Below are positions 49,061 through 60,937 of a stretch of DNA of 64,000 nt, piece after piece. Under the pieces are notes generated by a model. The model was not told the origin of the DNA, ran no database searches, and saw only the letters and a list, made by a program, of their open reading frames with translations. A program made the translations under genes and the position numbers. Position 1 is the first letter of the stretch. Each line of letters opens with the position of its first letter. This DNA is from Charina bottae (lineage: Eukaryota; Chordata; Lepidosauria; Squamata; Charinaidae), in NCBI GenBank assembly GCA_023362775.1, contig JALMGJ010000003.1, forward strand, positions 75,005,355 through 75,069,354. Reading direction: 5' to 3'.

Positions 49061-49113
49061 ATTTTTTTATTTTTTTATTTTTTTTATTTTATCCCCGCCC
49101 ATCTCCCCGAATT
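49061..49113 (-). mobile_element. L2-like LINE tail fragment
   Basis: A T-rich tetranucleotide tract followed by ATCCCCGCCCATCTCCCC, the minus-strand tail signature. Confidence 0.5.
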
Positions 49114-49648
49114 TATAAATCCCATTTAGAAGATCTATGCCATATTCACAGCTCTATACCTCTTGCCTGCTGTAATAGATGCAAAGCTGGCTAGGCTTCA
49201 TTATTTCATTGTCTGATGTTTGTTTCAGCAATAAGTAGATTTGCAGGAAGCTTAGGGAGAGAAATCTGTGTGCATAGAGTATAAATAATAAAAGGAATAA
49301 TTATTCAACCGTACATACCCTATGAGAAGTGGGATGCTTTATTAAATGGTATCCATTTAGGTTGACAGAGTTTTGAAGGGGTGCTTCACTTTAAGCTTCA
49401 AATGAAACACACCCTTAAAAATGATTTGCATCTCATATTAATTTTTATCCAATTCTTTATTAAAATAATTGCCAAGTTTACCAATGTTTTCAGTGGATAT
49501 TAAATAAGCAATTTACCTGTAAATATCTTGGGAAGATGTTACTGTCCTATTTATAGTCAGGGATGTATGTTCACCAATGTGTTGTTTAGAGATACTCATG
49601 CTAGAACTACTCTGTTTCAATGTCTTCATCTGTACATTGATCTAATAA

Positions 49649-49949
49649 TAGGCTGACCATATTTCAGGATGGCAAAACGGGACGGGGTCTTATGTAATAT
49701 TCTGTATTCATGAAAAAGACACGCAATTGGCTCCCACCTGCAAACCCCGCCCTCCTGTCCACGCAATTGGCTCCCACCTGCAAACCCCACCCCCCGGTCC
49801 ATGCTCCGGCTCGGATCCTCCTTGTGAGCCATTCCCACCAGGTTTGAAAAATGGGACAAAATTGAGATTTTTATGAAAACGGCAGGATGGTTGAAAAATG
49901 CTTAAAAAACGGGACTGGCCCGTTCAAAATGGGACGTATGGTCAGCCTA
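49649..49949. mobile_element. hAT-type MITE with two minisatellite units
   Basis: Terminal inverted repeats TAGGCTGACCATA and TATGGTCAGCCTA, with an exact 8-bp target duplication TCTAATAA at 49641-49648 and 49950-49957. Inside, 49722-49805 holds two copies of ACGCAATTGGCTCCCACCTG, CAAACCCC, the reverse complement of the minisatellite unit in the hAT MITE at 24166-24456, whose termini are different. Confidence 0.92.
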
Positions 49950-52348
49950 TCTAATAACATCTCCTGAAAAAGCTTCTTGAAGTTCAGTAGAGGTACTACA
50001 AGAACAATTTAGCTATTTCATACAATCCCTGTTGGTTTCAAAGTCAGTTGTTTTGAAAATGTTCCTGCAACCAGTCATTGATTAGTGAGCTCACTCAAAG
50101 CTGAAGGAGATTCCTGAGCAATCTCAGAGGAATATATGTCTTGTATCAAGTCAGCTTATTGATTCATCTAGCTCAAGATTGTCCATACTGAATAGCAGCA
50201 GCTCTTTAGGTTTTCAGGCAGGAATGTTTTCCATACCTGACTCAAACTGCCTGGGACTGGAACATGCTACATGCAAAAAGAGGCACGGCAACTGTCATAG
50301 GTCAATGAAGCAATTTAAACATATGCTTCAAATACTCTCAAGAGTTTATTTACAGCAGTAATCTATTAACTAAATAATTAACTAACTACGCAGTAGCGCA
50401 TTTAGTGATGTTACCTATTCTGTGGTTTGTGAATAAGCCTGAAAATTTCTCTTGGCTTTCTTAATGACACCATTAAACCTGTGTTTATGTAAGATCTGCA
50501 AAATAACTTAATTTCTGGCCCTGTGTGATTTTTTTCAACTCAGTTTCCTTTCCTGCATGCAAATGTATGTAAGAGAGAAAGAGAATCTCAGCATCCATCT
50601 TCATAAATAGGATAGATTTTTATACAGAACTCCTTCCTAGAGTAGATATCTGCTATTAACTGATAATTCACAGTGTATGTATCTGTACCCTATCACACAG
50701 GAAGATTTAGTCCAGCATTCTAGTACATAAACACCCTCTTTTAACCTCAAATATCTGTTGACTAATTGCAAACATTTCTTTCTGTTAACACTTATTAGCA
50801 TGGCTCTGTCAGGCTCCAAAATTGGAGGAAGGAGTCCATGTACGTATGCTACCTTGAGCTGGAGAAAAGGCAGAGTATAAATCTAGTAAATAAATAATAT
50901 TAAAAAATAACATGCCTTCTGCTTCTTTATATCTTAATTGTTCACCAGTAAGTTTTATGCATGTTTTTAATCTATTTTCTTTGCAGATTTCTCTTTGTAC
51001 CAGTAAATTTTTTGTAGATGTTTCTGCTCAGCTGCTTGTCTTAACCTTTCTACAGTTCTTATACTTGTCTCTTTGCTTGTCTTGCCTTAAATATTTCTTT
51101 CTCTTTGTGTGTGTGGTATGTGTGCACAGCTTAGGGAACTGTCAGTATCTGTGGTAATTTTCATTTAATTAACAAAATGAGTCCATATTGAGCAGCATGG
51201 AATAATTGCTTGTTTATGACACCAATTATTCAAGGTTCCTTCTACATAATGGCTTTTTTAAAAAAATCTTATGTCAGCTGTCTTCTTGGTTTGAAACCTC
51301 TTGATGAATTTAAATCTCATTTTTATGGAGTAAATATTAATAGTATGGCATTTTATTTTTGTTCATCAAATTAACTATGAAATGGCCATCCGCTTCTGTG
51401 TCAACTCCAGAAAACTTTTGTTTCTTTCATTCATTTACTTTCCTACCCCCTGGAGTTCATATTTATCTGGAAAGAACCCATAAGTATTATTTAGAAATAT
51501 AGGTGTGCTAGCTACAATAGAATACTTTGACATACCATAAGCTCATTCTGATACTTGTGTGCAAATCAAAAACAAGAGCTCCATCTGGGCTTCCGGTGGG
51601 AATGGCGGACTGAACGGCTGTGCCCGCTGGTTCAGCGGATGGAGCTGACAACGCAGTAACTTTTTTCGGGCTCAGGCAGGTTTTCCTGAAGTCCAAAAAC
51701 GTTCTCTGGATAGGAGAATACCTGGAATCATCCCATCTGTCCTCCGGACAGCCAGAAGATTGCAAACAGCGTTTCACATTTGACTGGTAAGAGCCAGCTG
51801 GGAGGCGGGGACTTCATCATTTTCCAAGCCGCGCTGTAGCCTTAAAGGGACACTAAGACTGGCCACCCCATTTCTAAATCACCAATTTGTATTTTTTTTT
51901 AAGTATATGTACCCCAACAAAAGCTTTCTACAGCAAGGAGAAGCTGGTTCTCTTGGTGCTTAATGTTATTTTTGGGATTACTTTTTTTTTTAAAAAAAAA
52001 CCTTTTAAGTTTTGGATTTCATTTTCCTTCCAAAGGAAATTCCAAAGATTGAGAGTAAGCAATTGTCTTCCTGTTATTATTTTTGTATTAAATTTGAAGA
52101 TATTAGCATTTTTCTACACGTTGAATCAGCTGATTTGAACCTTTAGCTTTCTGTTTTCACTTTCCCTTGAGAACTGTCTGCTATCTCACTCTCACTTTAT
52201 GTAAGCACACTTTGGAACTCTTCCATATATTCGACCTTTGTTGGTTAAGCTCCTAGGGGTCGCCATAATCTACTGCGTGAGACATGGAGGATTTCAAACA
52301 TTCTTTCTGACTTTCACCAGGATTTTAAACAGATTTCTTCTGACTTCT

Positions 52349-53730
52349 TTTTTTTTAATAAGAATTTTATTAGATTTAAAACAAAAATAAAAACTACAAA
52401 AAAGAAAAGACTAAAAAGAGTGAAAACACAAGAGAAAAAAAATTTTAGATTAAAAGAGGTGACTTCCGACTTTTAACAGCAAGGACATACAAAAAAAATT
52501 TCCATAATCAATCCCTTACTCTATATTAAACCAAAATCTCATTATTTCTATAAATCATTCCATTGGCACATTATAAAATGTGCTAAATGCTAAATGCACT
52601 AAATGCAGTTGCTCCCTCCCCTTATATTAAAATAAAAAGTGTGTGTGTGTGTGTATGTGTATACGTCTACGTATATGTATATCCTAATCAACTTCCCCCT
52701 CAAGGATAACATTTATCTAATTATTTCCTTCCTACTACTATTCTATACATTTCTGTCTACTATAATAAAAATCAAACTAAAAAGCATATGAATTGCCTGC
52801 CATTATAATTAATAATACAACAATTTTAATAATCTTAATCATAAGCCTAAAACCAAGCATTTATTATTATACCTTGTTAATCTTAATCCAAATAATTAAA
52901 GATGAATGAAGTCAAACCAGCCATAGAAGCAATCCAGATAAATATTCTTAAGCCCTTACCCCACTTCAAAATAAACCAGAGCACTTACATATCCCCACAA
53001 TACACACAGCTTTTTTCATAAAGAAATCAGACAGCCCAACTTCCCCCCTTAAAAACTCCAACTTCTCAACAAAAAGCCTCCCATACATAATAACCCCTTC
53101 TTTTCCATAACATTCCATCAGCAATTCAATTTCACTTATGGCTTGCAATTCGATCTGTCCCTTTAATTTCTTCAACTCGGCTATCCGATCTTCATCCAGC
53201 ATTTCGACAGAAGCCCCGATCTCGCTATTAGAAGAAACATTTCTATCATTGTTAAGCTCTTCAATTTCTTCCACGACATCCCCAACCAGATGACACATTT
53301 TAAACCTCATATTTTCCACAATGTCCTGAATGCCTTGCATAAAAACTTGACAGGAATCAAAAAGGATCTGTTTAAAGTCTCAATGAAAATGCAAGAAAGT
53401 CTGCTTGAAATCCTCCATGTCCTGCGCAGTAGATTATGGCTACCCCTAGGTACTTATCCAGCGAAAGTGGGAGATAATAGAAAAATTCCAAGACCTGTTT
53501 CCACAAGTGAAAGTATGATAACAGGCAGCCCCAGGGAATGTAGCAACAGAACGCTGAACGTTCAGAGGAGGACAGATGGGGTAATTCTGAGTGTTTTCCT
53601 TTCTCCGGAAAAATGCTCCTGGGCTTCAGGAAAAACCTGCCTGAGCCCAAAAATTGCCGCATTGTCAGTTCTGCTCGCGGAATCCGCGAGCACAGCTGTT
53701 CAGACCGCCATGTTCCCACCGGAGGCCTCT
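52349..53730 (-). mobile_element. RT-less poly(A) retroelement (nested copy)
   Basis: 1382 bp on the minus strand, poly(A) visible as T8 at 52349, flanked by the exact 17-bp repeat GATTTCTTCTGACTTCT (52332-52348 and 53731-53747), which is the outer element's own sequence. Leader (53730-53420), ORF and 3' end correspond block by block to the outer copy. Confidence 0.9.
52966..53340 (-). CDS. Helical ORF of the nested RT-less retroelement
   Basis: 124 codons starting MQGIQDIVENMRFKMCHLVG and including EEIEELNNDRN, EDRIAELKKLKGQIELQAIS and EKLEFLRGEVGL. Leu/Ile/Val spacing suggests coiled coil. In the same frame the reading can be extended upstream to an ATG near 53417 (MEDFKQTFLHFH), across one TGA, giving about 150 codons in the undamaged form. 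No RNA-binding, RT or nuclease motif is recognised. ORF1 proteins of L1 elements begin with a coiled coil, which is the closest analogy. The outer copy encodes a related protein. Confidence 0.6.
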   Translation of the reverse strand: MQGIQDIVENMRFKMCHLVGDVVEEIEELNNDRNVSSNSEIGASVEMLDEDRIAELKKLKGQIELQAISEIELLMECYGKEGVIMYGRLFVEKLEFLRGEVGLSDFFMKKAVCIVGICKCSGLF

Positions 53731-53756
53731 GATTTCTTCTGACTTCTATCAAGCTT

Positions 53757-54107
53757 TTATGCAAGATATCCAGGATATTGTGCAAAATATGAGATCTAAA
53801 ATGGGCCATCAGGTTGGGGATGTGTTGGATGAAATTCAGGATTTAAGAGCAATAGAAAGGGTTTTTTTTAAGACAGATTGGGATTTTTATCAAGATGCTG
53901 GATGAAGATTGGATAATGGAGTTGGAGAAATCTAAGGGAGAGAGTGATCTGCAAGCCATAAGTAAAATCAATCTTCTGGTGGAATGCCATGAAAAGAACC
54001 TGGAATCTTTGAGGGAGGCAGTTGGGCTGTTTGATTCTTTCAAGAGGAAAGCTCTGTGTACATTGTGGGGATATGTAACTGCTTTGGTTTATTTTGAAGT
54101 GGGATAA
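53757..54107 (+). pseudogene. Helical ORF of the outer RT-less retroelement, frameshifted
   Basis: Frame pieces MQDIQDIVQNMRSKMGHQVG, DVLDEIQDL and then, after a frameshift near 53870, MLDEDWIMELEKSKGESDLQ, AISKINLLVECHEKNLESLR and EAVGLFDSFKRKAL align with the nested copy's ORF. Conserved positions include the MxDIQDIV start, the LDED block and AISxIxLLxEC. Confidence 0.7.
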
Positions 54108-54855
54108 GGGTTGAAGAATGTTCATCTGGTTTGCTCTAAGGATTTGATTGATTCTATTTGCCTTTAAAGATTTGGATTTACTGTTTTGAATTGGCTTTGT
54201 TTTTTGGGTTTATTAAGATTAAAATTATTAAAACTGTTGTATTAGGGTTAAAGAATGTTTATCTGGTTTGCGTTAAGGATTTGATTGATGTTACTCGCTT
54301 TTAAAGATATGGAATTGCTGTTTTGAATTGTCTTTGTTTTTTGGGTTTATTAAGATTGGGATTATTAAAATTGTACTATTAAGTATAATAGCAGACAACT
54401 TATGTGCTTTTTAATTTGATTCTTATTGTAGTAGACAGAAATGTATAGAATAGTAGTAGGAAGGGAATAATTAAATATGTTTTATCTTTTGGAGGGGAGA
54501 AAGATGTTTAGGAGGTTTATATTAACTTTTTTTCTTTATTTTAATATAAGGTGGAGGAGTAACTGTACTTAGTGATTTTTATTATGTGTTAAAGTGGAAT
54601 GACTTATAGAAATAATGTGGTGTTTTGGTTTAATATAGAGTAAGAGATTGATTATGGAAATTTTTGTATATCCTTGCTGTTAAAAGTCAGAAGCCACATC
54701 TTTTTGTAAATTTGAAAAAAAATTCTCTTGTGTTTCTGCACTTTTTTAGTTTCTTTTCTTTGTTTGTAGTTTTTTGTGGGGGGTTTTTTTGTAGTTTTTA
54801 TTCTTCTCTTGAAACCTAATAAAATTTACTATTAAAAAAAAGCAAGAGCTCCATC

Positions 54856-55867
54856 CAATGGTTTATTAAGGCATCCACGATGACAGAGTCTCTAGAACTG
54901 ATTTTTAGAATCATGTCAGTTTCAAGTATTGTAGCCAAACCAGAAGCTTCCATTCCACAGGCTCATTTAGATCTATTGAACTAATTATATTGTTGTTTGG
55001 ATCCCACTGAACTAAGTGAGATCCAGTTAATATTAAATCAAAGTCCAATGAAGCATTTAATAAACATTTAACTTTTGGGCAAAAAGATTTTGCTAATCTC
55101 AGAATGCTTTCGCCAGTGTTGTACTTTGAATCTTCCCTGTTAAATCAGTAATCAAATCCTCAATTTTCAGTGCTACTTCATCATTTTATAGTGCTAAAAT
55201 GGATATCAAAGTCGTGAAAGCTTTTCATCCTATTTAAAATATTTCCATTAGCAATGCTACTTTGAAGCCAACAGTGCAGATAGCTGCTTTAATCCAAAGC
55301 TTTGTATGCTCTCTGCTATAGATAAGGAACAATTTGTTGTAAAAAAACCCTCAATTACTGGCTTTAATGTTGAGGTAGCTCCTTCTGCAGAACAATTTTT
55401 TCCTCTGGAACTGATCCTAAAAAAACTGGATTTGTCAAGCAAACCCTCATCATGACCGTCTCCCACCCGGAAACCTATGCCCTCATTGTGGGAGGTTGTG
55501 CGGATCCAGAATTGGCCTTTACAGCCACTTACGGATCCACTGTTAAAATTTTACCCTTGGAAGACAATCTTACTCGGCTACGAGTGATCGCCAATGAATG
55601 ATATACAAAGTGAATATAAATATTTCACTGGAATGAAATAACACTGGACTAATTGAGGCTGATGCATAGTTTTCTTCAAATGCAGTTCAGTAAAACTCAA
55701 AGTTGACACATGTTTAGTTTTCCTGGATCCCAATATATGCCAGCTTGGTTTAGTGGAACATTTCAATTTTGCTGTACAAACAAGGCTGTATTCACTATTG
55801 TGATAATGGAAAAAGGAGAGGTGCGTTGTTCTGATAGTACACGTGCAATGAAGCACATCTGAAGTAG
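54856..55867. other. Intron 7 segment with an unrecognised coding-like stretch
   Basis: From about 55240 to 55602 the + strand has two overlapping reading frames of coding character. The first contains ACYFEANSADSCFNPKL-like and VEVAPSAEQFFPLELILKKL text and stops at 55456. The second runs from MTVSHPETYALIVGG (55453) through ADPELAFTATYGSTVKILPL to a stop at 55602. I do not recognise the protein. No splice sites bound it in phase with NFASC, so a retrocopy or an old mobile-element fragment is more likely than a host exon. Confidence 0.35.
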
Positions 55868-56262
55868 AATTAACTTTATTTATTTATGTGGTTGAAGTCT
55901 AAGGCTGCCTACTAGCCGACGACTCTGAGCAGCTTACAGACGATTAAAAACAATAAAAGAAAAAAATACAAAATACCAATAACAAACAACCTCACTGGGG
56001 AGGGAACAAGCCCCATACACCACAGTTGCAATACAATTAGTGGGATCACACTCCACCTTTAACCCAATGCCTGTGGGAAGAGCTGAGAGTCTTTAATGCT
56101 CTCTCAGCTGAGTTGGGGCTATACAGGCCATGGAGGGAATGTTGTTTCAGAGGGCAGGCACAGCTACAAAGAAGGGATGCCTACTGGATTCTATAATGTG
56201 ACTGCTTAATTGATGGGAGCCAGAGTATGCCAACCCTGTCAGATCTTACAGGATGGCCAGAG
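55868..56262 (-). mobile_element. L2-like LINE fragment
   Basis: TTTATTTATTTATGTGG tail, GACTCTGAGCAGCTTACAGA, then GGGCAGGCACAGCTAC and GGGAGCCAGAGTATGCC correspond to the minus-strand layout of the family. Confidence 0.6.
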
Positions 56263-56263
56263 A

Positions 56264-56382
56264 GAATCGTGGAAGCGTCTTCGGACAACACTGGCTCTTC
56301 GGCTAACAAACGGAGATGAGCACCGGCCCTTAGAGTCGGACACGACTGCACAAATGTGCGGGAGGAACCTTTACTTACTTAG
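56264..56382 (+). mobile_element. Sauria/Squam-type SINE, 3' fragment
   Basis: CGTGGAAGCGTCTTCGGACA to AACCTTTACTTACTT matches the last 120 bp of the SINE at 39495-39834, including AGAGTCGGACACGACTG. Confidence 0.88.
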
Positions 56383-57476
56383 TCTTACAAATACCCAGGC
56401 CCTGTAGCCTATACAATGAATACAAGGCTCTGAAAACAATAGCAGAATTATGCTAGTGAAATTAAATTTGGAATTACTTATTTTACTCTCAGTGCTGAAA
56501 TAATTTGGTATTATATTAATTTTATTTCTGTCTCTTGGAAAATCATATATCTCTCTTAGTCGGAGGTCTTGTTACCATTAGACAGGACCTGTGTGCGCCT
56601 TATTTGATGGGTTTGTCATCACAAAACTACAGGAGGACTCTGTGCTGCAATCCTAAGCATATGTATTAAATATGAAACTTCTTAAAGACTGTTCGGCGTA
56701 TTTTCAAGTGACCATACACCAAATGATTCTTGTTACTGTCTTCAGTTGTCACCTTCAAATTCCACAAAAAGTCAGATTTTTTTCCTTTTACAGGAAAATC
56801 CTAGGCTGATCATTCAGAAGGCTGAAAATGATAATGTAAAGATTCCTCTGTATAAATGAAATAGTCCATTTATATCACAATCAGGTTTCATGAACTTAAG
56901 TGAACTTCAGTTTCCATCAGACCCAGTATATATTACTGAACATGTCATACAGCATTTTTTTAAAAAATAATACTTGATTTAATTGTTTTAGTTGTTTCCT
57001 GTGACTTGTATTTTCCCAGTGTAAGTTTCACAAAAAAAATTTAAAGTAGTATTGGAATTTTGTTGAATACTACAGGTTATTGTGGTCTCTACAAAGAGGC
57101 ATACAATAACATTTCATAGGGATATTTCTGCAGTATTTTTATTTTGAAAAGGGAAAGTTTGAATCTCCTTTTTCTAAACATCAAGCTTGCACATCGGTAA
57201 ACTTGAAATCTTGCAAATGTTTATCTGTTTTGCTGTGAGTAAAGTGACTATTACTATTATTATTGCTTCATTCCATTCCATATGTCATTGTCTGATTTTT
57301 CCATTTAAATCTTTTTCCATTTTAGTATCTTCCCAATCTCTTGGATGTTGCAAAGATGCTCTAATTTGCTTGTTTTCTGTTGCTTCTGGTTGTCTTTCAT
57401 TTCCATCCACTCCACAATGCTCTTTGGAGAAGGATTTACAATTCTGTATTTTTCCTCCCTTATGTCCTGATTTCAG
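56383..57476. other. End of intron 7, no recognised features
   Basis: Nothing recognised before the exon 8 acceptor. Confidence 0.4.
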
Positions 57477-57588
57477 CCCGAGGTATTGCAGAAAGGCAGC
57501 CCAGCTTCATGTACCCTACTGGGACCTCAAGCAGTCAGATGGTGCTAAGAGGGGAAGATCTCCTACTGGAATGCATTGCCTCAGGAGT
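57477..57588 (+). CDS. NFASC: NFASC coding exon 8: Ig domain 3, first half
   Basis: The exon is 112 nt, acceptor CTGATTTCAG and donor GTACGT. It encodes [20 protein letters not shown], then [18 protein letters not shown]. The Cys of LECIASG is the first Ig3 cysteine. The donor is chosen at 57589 so that the carried GT plus the first base of the next exon makes Val, giving the family sequence SGVPTPDI; the nearby GTACC at 57592 would break the frame. It accepts phase 1 from either exon 6 or exon 7 and leaves phase 2. Confidence 0.95.
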
Positions 57589-58138
57589 GTACGTACCACT
57601 TGGGATCAGGGGAACCATGGTTTGTTGAATATATTTCTATCATCCTGGTCTAGTTCTGGGGGATAAAATCAAAGCCAGTTGCTTATTCCTGCTGATTGTA
57701 GGTTTGGTAAATAAAAGGTAACTTCATGAGTACAAATAGGAAATAATTCAAATAGGAAAATTCAAAAACATGAATATTAGTGGGATTAATCATGGATGTC
57801 TATGGGCGGGGGGAGCAAGTGATGAAAAGTGTGTCTCTCAAACACCTCACAGAAAACTCTCTCACTGGATTGTATCTGAAATCTTTAGTCTCAGGAGCCA
57901 AAAGTTAACAACTTAATCTTATACATGAATATAATCAGTAATTAAGTTATAGTCTCTTCTCATTGATGACATTGCTTCCCAAGTTGCTTGGCAGGTATAA
58001 TTTGTTATTTTGAGAGAACACTGAAAATTCTACCCTTACATTAGGCAGGAAGTCTCCAGGAATTTTCTTTACAGTACATGTTTCATGTTGGAAAAATCTT
58101 GGCATCAAATGCTTAAATCTTACGTTTTTTTCCTTCAG

Positions 58139-58323
58139 TCCAACACCAGATATCATGTGGCATAAAAAAGGTGGTGATCTCCCGTCTGGCAGGATCAAGT
58201 TGGAAAACTTTAACAAGGCTCTTCATATTGCAAATGTTTCTGAGGAAGATTCTGGGGAATATTTCTGCTTAGCTTCCAACAAAGTGGGCATTAGCCGCCA
58301 TAGTATCTTGGTGAAAGTGAAGG
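58139..58323 (+). CDS. NFASC: NFASC coding exon 9: Ig domain 3, second half
   Basis: The exon is 185 nt, acceptor TTTCCTTCAG and donor GTATGT, only 550 bp after exon 8. It encodes [40 protein letters not shown] and [20 protein letters not shown]. The Trp of IMWHKK and the Cys of YFCLASN are the Ig3 core residues. NVS in ANVSEED is an N-glycosylation sequon, and the DSGEYFC pattern is the standard Ig F-strand motif. It leaves phase 1. Confidence 0.97.
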
Positions 58324-58974
58324 GTATGTCATATTTATTGTACCTTCTTATTTCCCAGCAGCTAGTAATGCAAAAGACTAGTGGAGGGGGTTACATAGGA
58401 AATCTTTCTGGGGTGTTCTGACCATGTGATGGGAACATGGTATCAGAACTTCTCCTGAGTATCAAGTTACTGTTCTGAACACAACCCTACATAGCTTTAT
58501 TCAACCAAGTGGAGGAGAACATAACTCTCTCACTGTTCCTTAGGTACAGTGAATTATTCAAAAAGGATTTTACATAGTTCAAGAAGCAACTATGCATGGA
58601 CTGAATTTTGTTTTACTCTTCTATCTTATGTATTTACAGTATGTGTATTTGCACATATGTGTATAGATCTGTTGGTGCACATAATTAGTTAACAAGCTTG
58701 GGTATATTTCATATTAAATGTGAAGCCCCAGAATGTGGAGATGATCCATGCATATTAAAATGACAACATAGAGATAGTTGAGATGAGGATCGTAGGCAGA
58801 ATTCCTTAGCTAGTTAACAAAGCAGCAGAACAATTATACAGCAGGTGATGGAATACATATTTGGCATATCAAAATAAATTGGGGAAGACCCATACCTGAA
58901 AGACTGTCAGTTTCTAAAACTCTGGATTAGAGTAGGCTTACTCAGCATAAATTCTTAACCATTCAATACAATAC

Positions 58975-60260
58975 AATATATTTATTTCAGTCTTTGATCA
59001 ACATAAAGTAAAAGCATAGAGACTAAAGAGTATAGGATCTGAAAATCATAAGGACAGTGACTATACAGTTAAAGAATGGAGAGGTAAAAGCTACAAGCTA
59101 GAACTGAAATCTGTACTGTGCTAGATAGAGAGGTTAAAAGAATAAGAACAATCTACTATAGCAAAAGCTGTAAAGCTAAATAGCTAGAGATTAATAATTA
59201 GGCATGAGCTGTGTCAAGCCTGATTGGCTCTAGCTGATAGTCAGCACCCAGTGAATTTTGTATGCTGCTATGCAGAACTTGGCAATGTTACATTTTGTGA
59301 GTGGGTTGGAGTCAGAGACTTGTAAGGAGATTGGCCTGTGCACTCTGGTAACCTAGTGAATCACTGGGGGGGGGGAGAGCTGTGAATGTTTCTATAAAAT
59401 GAGCAAGAGAGAAGAGCATTCTCAATAGTTTCAACTTGCCTGGCATCACAATGACACAGACATTCTAGGAAGAGGATCTTCCTATACTTTCCTTCTAGCA
59501 CAGCTGAGGGAAGTCCATTGCAGTGAGCCAAAGTAGTTGGGAGGTTTAAGTTGCATAAGATATGCCACCTATGTATTCTTAGGTTTTCAGAGATGTGGTG
59601 TGGAGCCTTATCTAGGTTGGTGTTCTGCACCTGTTATTTACTGTTTAAGAAGAGACGGCCTGCTTGTAGCTCAAGGAGAATAAATGGCAGGGGAGCCAAC
59701 GTGATTCTAACTTGTCCAACAGGATTTTCTTCTGGGTGGATTTGTGTCCATCATGTGGCATTAGTATTAGCTAGGCCCACTGAAAAAATGATAGTCTTAG
59801 CCAAAAAGTGAGTACAGAGAACTGTACTCTGGCCTCTGTTCTTACCAGGCCTCCCTCCTGTCATGGACAATAACATTGTCCATGACAGGAGGGAGGCCTG
59901 GTAAGAACGGTTAAGTTACTTAACCGTTAAGTACTTACTTAAGTTACTCAAATAAGTTACTTAATTTGAGACATAGTAGGGTATCTGGAATACTGCTCTT
60001 TCAAATTTGGAGTGAATGAGCTCCAGCGGGCAAAGTTGAAAAAAGGGCCCAGCTGGGCTCCATAAAGACGTTGCACCAGAAGCTATTGTAGGTAAGTAGA
60101 GGCCACTTCTTGAGTGGAAGAATTTTGAAATAGAGGAAGTACTCTGGGCGTTTGGACAATATGTAGCTGCCATTGGCCTTCCTAGAGTCCAATGAATGGC
60201 AGATAATCTAAAGGTATGTAAATCATGGGACCTGCTCAATTACATTCCCATTTATATGCC
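58975..60260 (-). mobile_element. LINE remnant, C-terminal region
   Basis: The minus strand encodes RIHRWHILCNLNLPTTLAHC, then KYRKILFLECLCHCDARQVE and ALLSCSFYRNIHSS. The C-x-C-x(9)-H/A-x-LL-x-C-x-FY pattern is the cysteine-rich C-terminal end of several non-LTR retrotransposons. A second piece (about 60000-60240) reads HWTLGRPMAATYCPNAQST. The clade is not determined, and a 34-bp hairpin (59838-59908) sits between the pieces. Confidence 0.55.
59838..59908. repeat. Perfect 34-bp inverted repeat with 3-nt loop
   Basis: Arms 59838-59871 and 59875-59908 are exact reverse complements (CCAGGCCTCCCTCCTGTCAT core) around AAC. The next 50 bp contain shorter self-complementary GTTAAGTTACTTAAC units. 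Confidence 0.97.
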
Positions 60261-60937
60261 TCAAATATATTCCAATTTTCCCTAAAGATCAAATATTTCA
60301 TGACTGAATGTTCTTCCTCCCCCCCAAAAAAATTAAGTTTTCCCAAAAATCTTCACCTTTTTCTGCACATTCTATGCAGAAAAAAATAACAAAAAGAGGC
60401 GCTCCAGCTGTCTTGTTCCTGTTATTTTGCTTTCAATATATACAGATTGCTGTTAATTTTAGGAACATCCCAATTAAGTACATTAACTCTCATTATTAAC
60501 TGGAAAGAAGCCCTTGCTTCACTTCAGCTTCCAATCATTAGAAAAATGTGTTCTCTTAACCCAGATTTGCTATAAATGTGTCTACAAAATATGCCATCCT
60601 GTTCCCTGTTGATATGAACAGAGAAGGACAATACTTACGTGAAAAAGTGTAACTAAGTAGTATAACTCCAAACACCTTTGTGGCATTCTGTAACATAATT
60701 ATTTTTACTCTCTTCCAAGCAGCTTCTGTGCCTACTTCCCTTTCGTTCTGTTGGAAGATTAATCTATCTTCTAGTATTTCTTCATACAGAACTCGTAATT
60801 TCTCTTCCTGCAGACATTCCACCTTTCCTGTAGTTTTCTTTATTTCTTTCCTTTTCTTCCATATCCATATTTTCCCCAATGGACCACTATAGTAATAGCC
60901 ATAGCATCCTTTTATATTTATCGCTTTTGTTCCAAAG

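Larger units (their letters stand above)
51586..54842 (+). mobile_element. RT-less poly(A) retroelement (outer copy), interrupted by a second copy
   Basis: The target duplication CAAGAGCTCCATC (51573-51585 and 54843-54855) and a terminal A-run show insertion by an L1-like mechanism. Without the nested insert the element is about 1.86 kb. It opens CTTCCGGTGGGAATGGCGG, has a GC-rich leader, then a helical ORF, and ends with a T-rich 3' region and CCTAATAAAATTTACTATTA plus poly(A). No RT, endonuclease or YADD-type motif is present. It is colinear with the nested copy at 52349-53730. It resembles half-LINEs that keep only ORF1. Confidence 0.8.

Noticed and set aside
53290..53809. 150- and 145-codon ORFs on both strands
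   Set aside because: The plus-strand ORF is the antisense of the nested element's leader, and the minus-strand ORF spans the junction of nested and outer copies.
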